DNA from: Alistipes sp.
GTDB lineage: Bacteria > Bacteroidota > Bacteroidia > Bacteroidales > Rikenellaceae
Length of the DNA stretch: 6,684 nt
NCBI GenBank assembly: GCA_017384185.1
Contig: JAFNUH010000382.1
Coordinates: 1-6,684, forward strand
Direction of reading: 5' to 3'
Numbering within the stretch: the stretch's first letter is position 1; each line of letters begins with the position of its first letter. This document shows, piece by piece, positions 5,943-6,684 of this stretch. The position numbers and the translations under genes are program-made. Below the pieces are notes generated by a model. It had not been told where the DNA came from, ran no database searches, and saw only the letters and a program-made list of their open reading frames with translations.

Positions 5943-6684
5943 TTACTGCTTATTGGCGTTTGTCAACGGCTTGCCCTGATACTCTCCCGTGAGCGAATTA
6001 AGGAAAGCAACGATATCCGAAGTCTCGGCATCGGTAAGCATAACGCCCGACTGGTAACGACCCATATCACGCACAGCCTCCTCAAGCGTAGCACGTGTTC
6101 CGTCGTGGTAGTAGGGCCACGTCAGAGCCACATTACGCAGACCGGGAACCTTGAAGCGGTGACGGTCACGCTCGAGCTGTGTCTGCTTGAAGCGACCATT
6201 ATCCTCCTCGGTCATCTCCATATCACGAGCCGCAAAATAGTGCTCACGAAGACCCATAAGCTCATACGACTCACCACCCAGATTTACACCCACGTGGCAG
6301 GTAGCACAATTATACTCCTTGAAAAGCTTATAACCACGCTTTGCCTGGGCTGTAATAGCATCGTTGTCGCCACGCAAATACTTATCAAACGGCGAGTTAG
6401 GCGTGATGAGCGTACGCTCGAACTCCTCGATAGCATTTGTGATATTCTCCTGTGACCAGCCGTCGGGATAAACCTCCAAAAACTCCTTGGTCAGAGCCTT
6501 GTCAGCGCTCAGCTTAGCGATAATCTCATCAAACGACTGCGAAGCCATCTCAACGGGATTCAACGGCGGTCCTGCAGCCTGGTCAGCCAATGTCTCGGCA
6601 CGACCATCCCAGAACTGAACGAAGTTATAGAGAGCATTGAAGGTTGTGGGGGCATTCACGCCACCCTTCTGACCCTGAACGCCC
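5943..6684 (-). CDS. Di-haem cytochrome c peroxidase (MauG/CcpA family), N-terminal part outside the window
   Basis: Periplasmic enzyme family that reduces H2O2 to water with electrons from small c-type cytochromes or the quinol pool. The window shows the C-terminal 246 residues; full-length family members are usually about 320-400, so the signal sequence and first haem site should lie beyond position 6684. The visible frame enters from the edge as GVQGQKGGVNAPTTFN and has no upstream stop, so the GTG at 6659 is an internal Val codon, not the start. Motifs are NAPTTFNALYNFVQFWDGR (10-28), then QAAGPPLNPVEMA (35-47), whose Gln, Pro and Glu (35, 39, 45) keep the spacing of the known peroxidatic-site residues. 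The second haem site CATCH is at 126-130, followed by FKVPGLRNVALTWPYYHDG (177-195) and ATLEEAV (198-204). A terminator-like hairpin follows. It points the same way as nadB, but the two are separated by that hairpin and about 190 nt, so they are probably separate units. Confidence 0.93.
   Translation of the reverse strand, partial: GVQGQKGGVNAPTTFNALYNFVQFWDGRAETLADQAAGPPLNPVEMASQSFDEIIAKLSADKALTKEFLEVYPDGWSQENITNAIEEFERTLITPNSPFDKYLRGDNDAITAQAKRGYKLFKEYNCATCHVGVNLGGESYELMGLREHYFAARDMEMTEEDNGRFKQTQLERDRHRFKVPGLRNVALTWPYYHDGTRATLEEAVRDMGRYQSGVMLTDAETSDIVAFLNSLTGEYQGKPLTNANKQ

Noticed and set aside
6657..6659. GTG as a start codon for the cytochrome c peroxidase
   Set aside because: The frame is open to the window edge and the upstream residues (GVQGQKGG) continue the family pattern, so the GTG codes an internal Val of a gene cut by the window.

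Overview
The window is ordinary chromosomal DNA from a Bacteroidota genome, most likely order Bacteroidales (an Alistipes-like gut lineage is possible, but this rests on general resemblance only). The main sequence evidence is the promoter grammar. Several intergenic regions carry the Bacteroidetes-type pair, a -33 TTTG-like box and a -7 TAnnTTTG box about 19-20 bp apart. Genes lack obvious Shine-Dalgarno sequences and start after A-rich leaders. The tRNA gene does not encode CCA.

Layout. Positions 1-219 (minus) hold most of a type B ribosomal protein L31 gene, cut by the left edge. A divergent small membrane protein of the GlsB/YeaQ/YmgE family lies at 449-715 (plus) and ends in a strong hairpin terminator. 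A tRNA gene with a CAU anticodon (879-952) sits between its own promoter and terminator. Next is a gene for a DUF362 / two-[4Fe-4S] ferredoxin-domain protein (1122-2249, plus) with a well-formed promoter. It converges on the nad genes across a bidirectional terminator at 2252-2281.

The centre of the window is a tightly packed minus-strand operon, transcribed nadB-nadC-nadA (5756 down to 2328). It encodes the whole aspartate-to-nicotinate-mononucleotide branch of de novo NAD synthesis. L-aspartate oxidase makes iminoaspartate, quinolinate synthase condenses it with dihydroxyacetone phosphate, and quinolinate phosphoribosyltransferase makes NaMN. Intergenic gaps are 7 and 14 nt, and the family catalytic motifs named in each entry are present. 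Upstream of nadB is an A/T-rich perfect-arm inverted repeat (5803-5831) that overlaps the expected -33 region and could be an operator.

The right end (5943-6684, minus) is the C-terminal two-thirds or so of a periplasmic di-haem cytochrome c peroxidase, cut by the window edge, with its own downstream hairpin.

I see no mobile element, CRISPR array, phage gene or defence system, and no evidence of a novel multi-gene system. The items most worth a second look are the inverted repeat upstream of nadB, the non-canonical T-arm of the tRNA, and the His-rich segment in the DUF362 protein.
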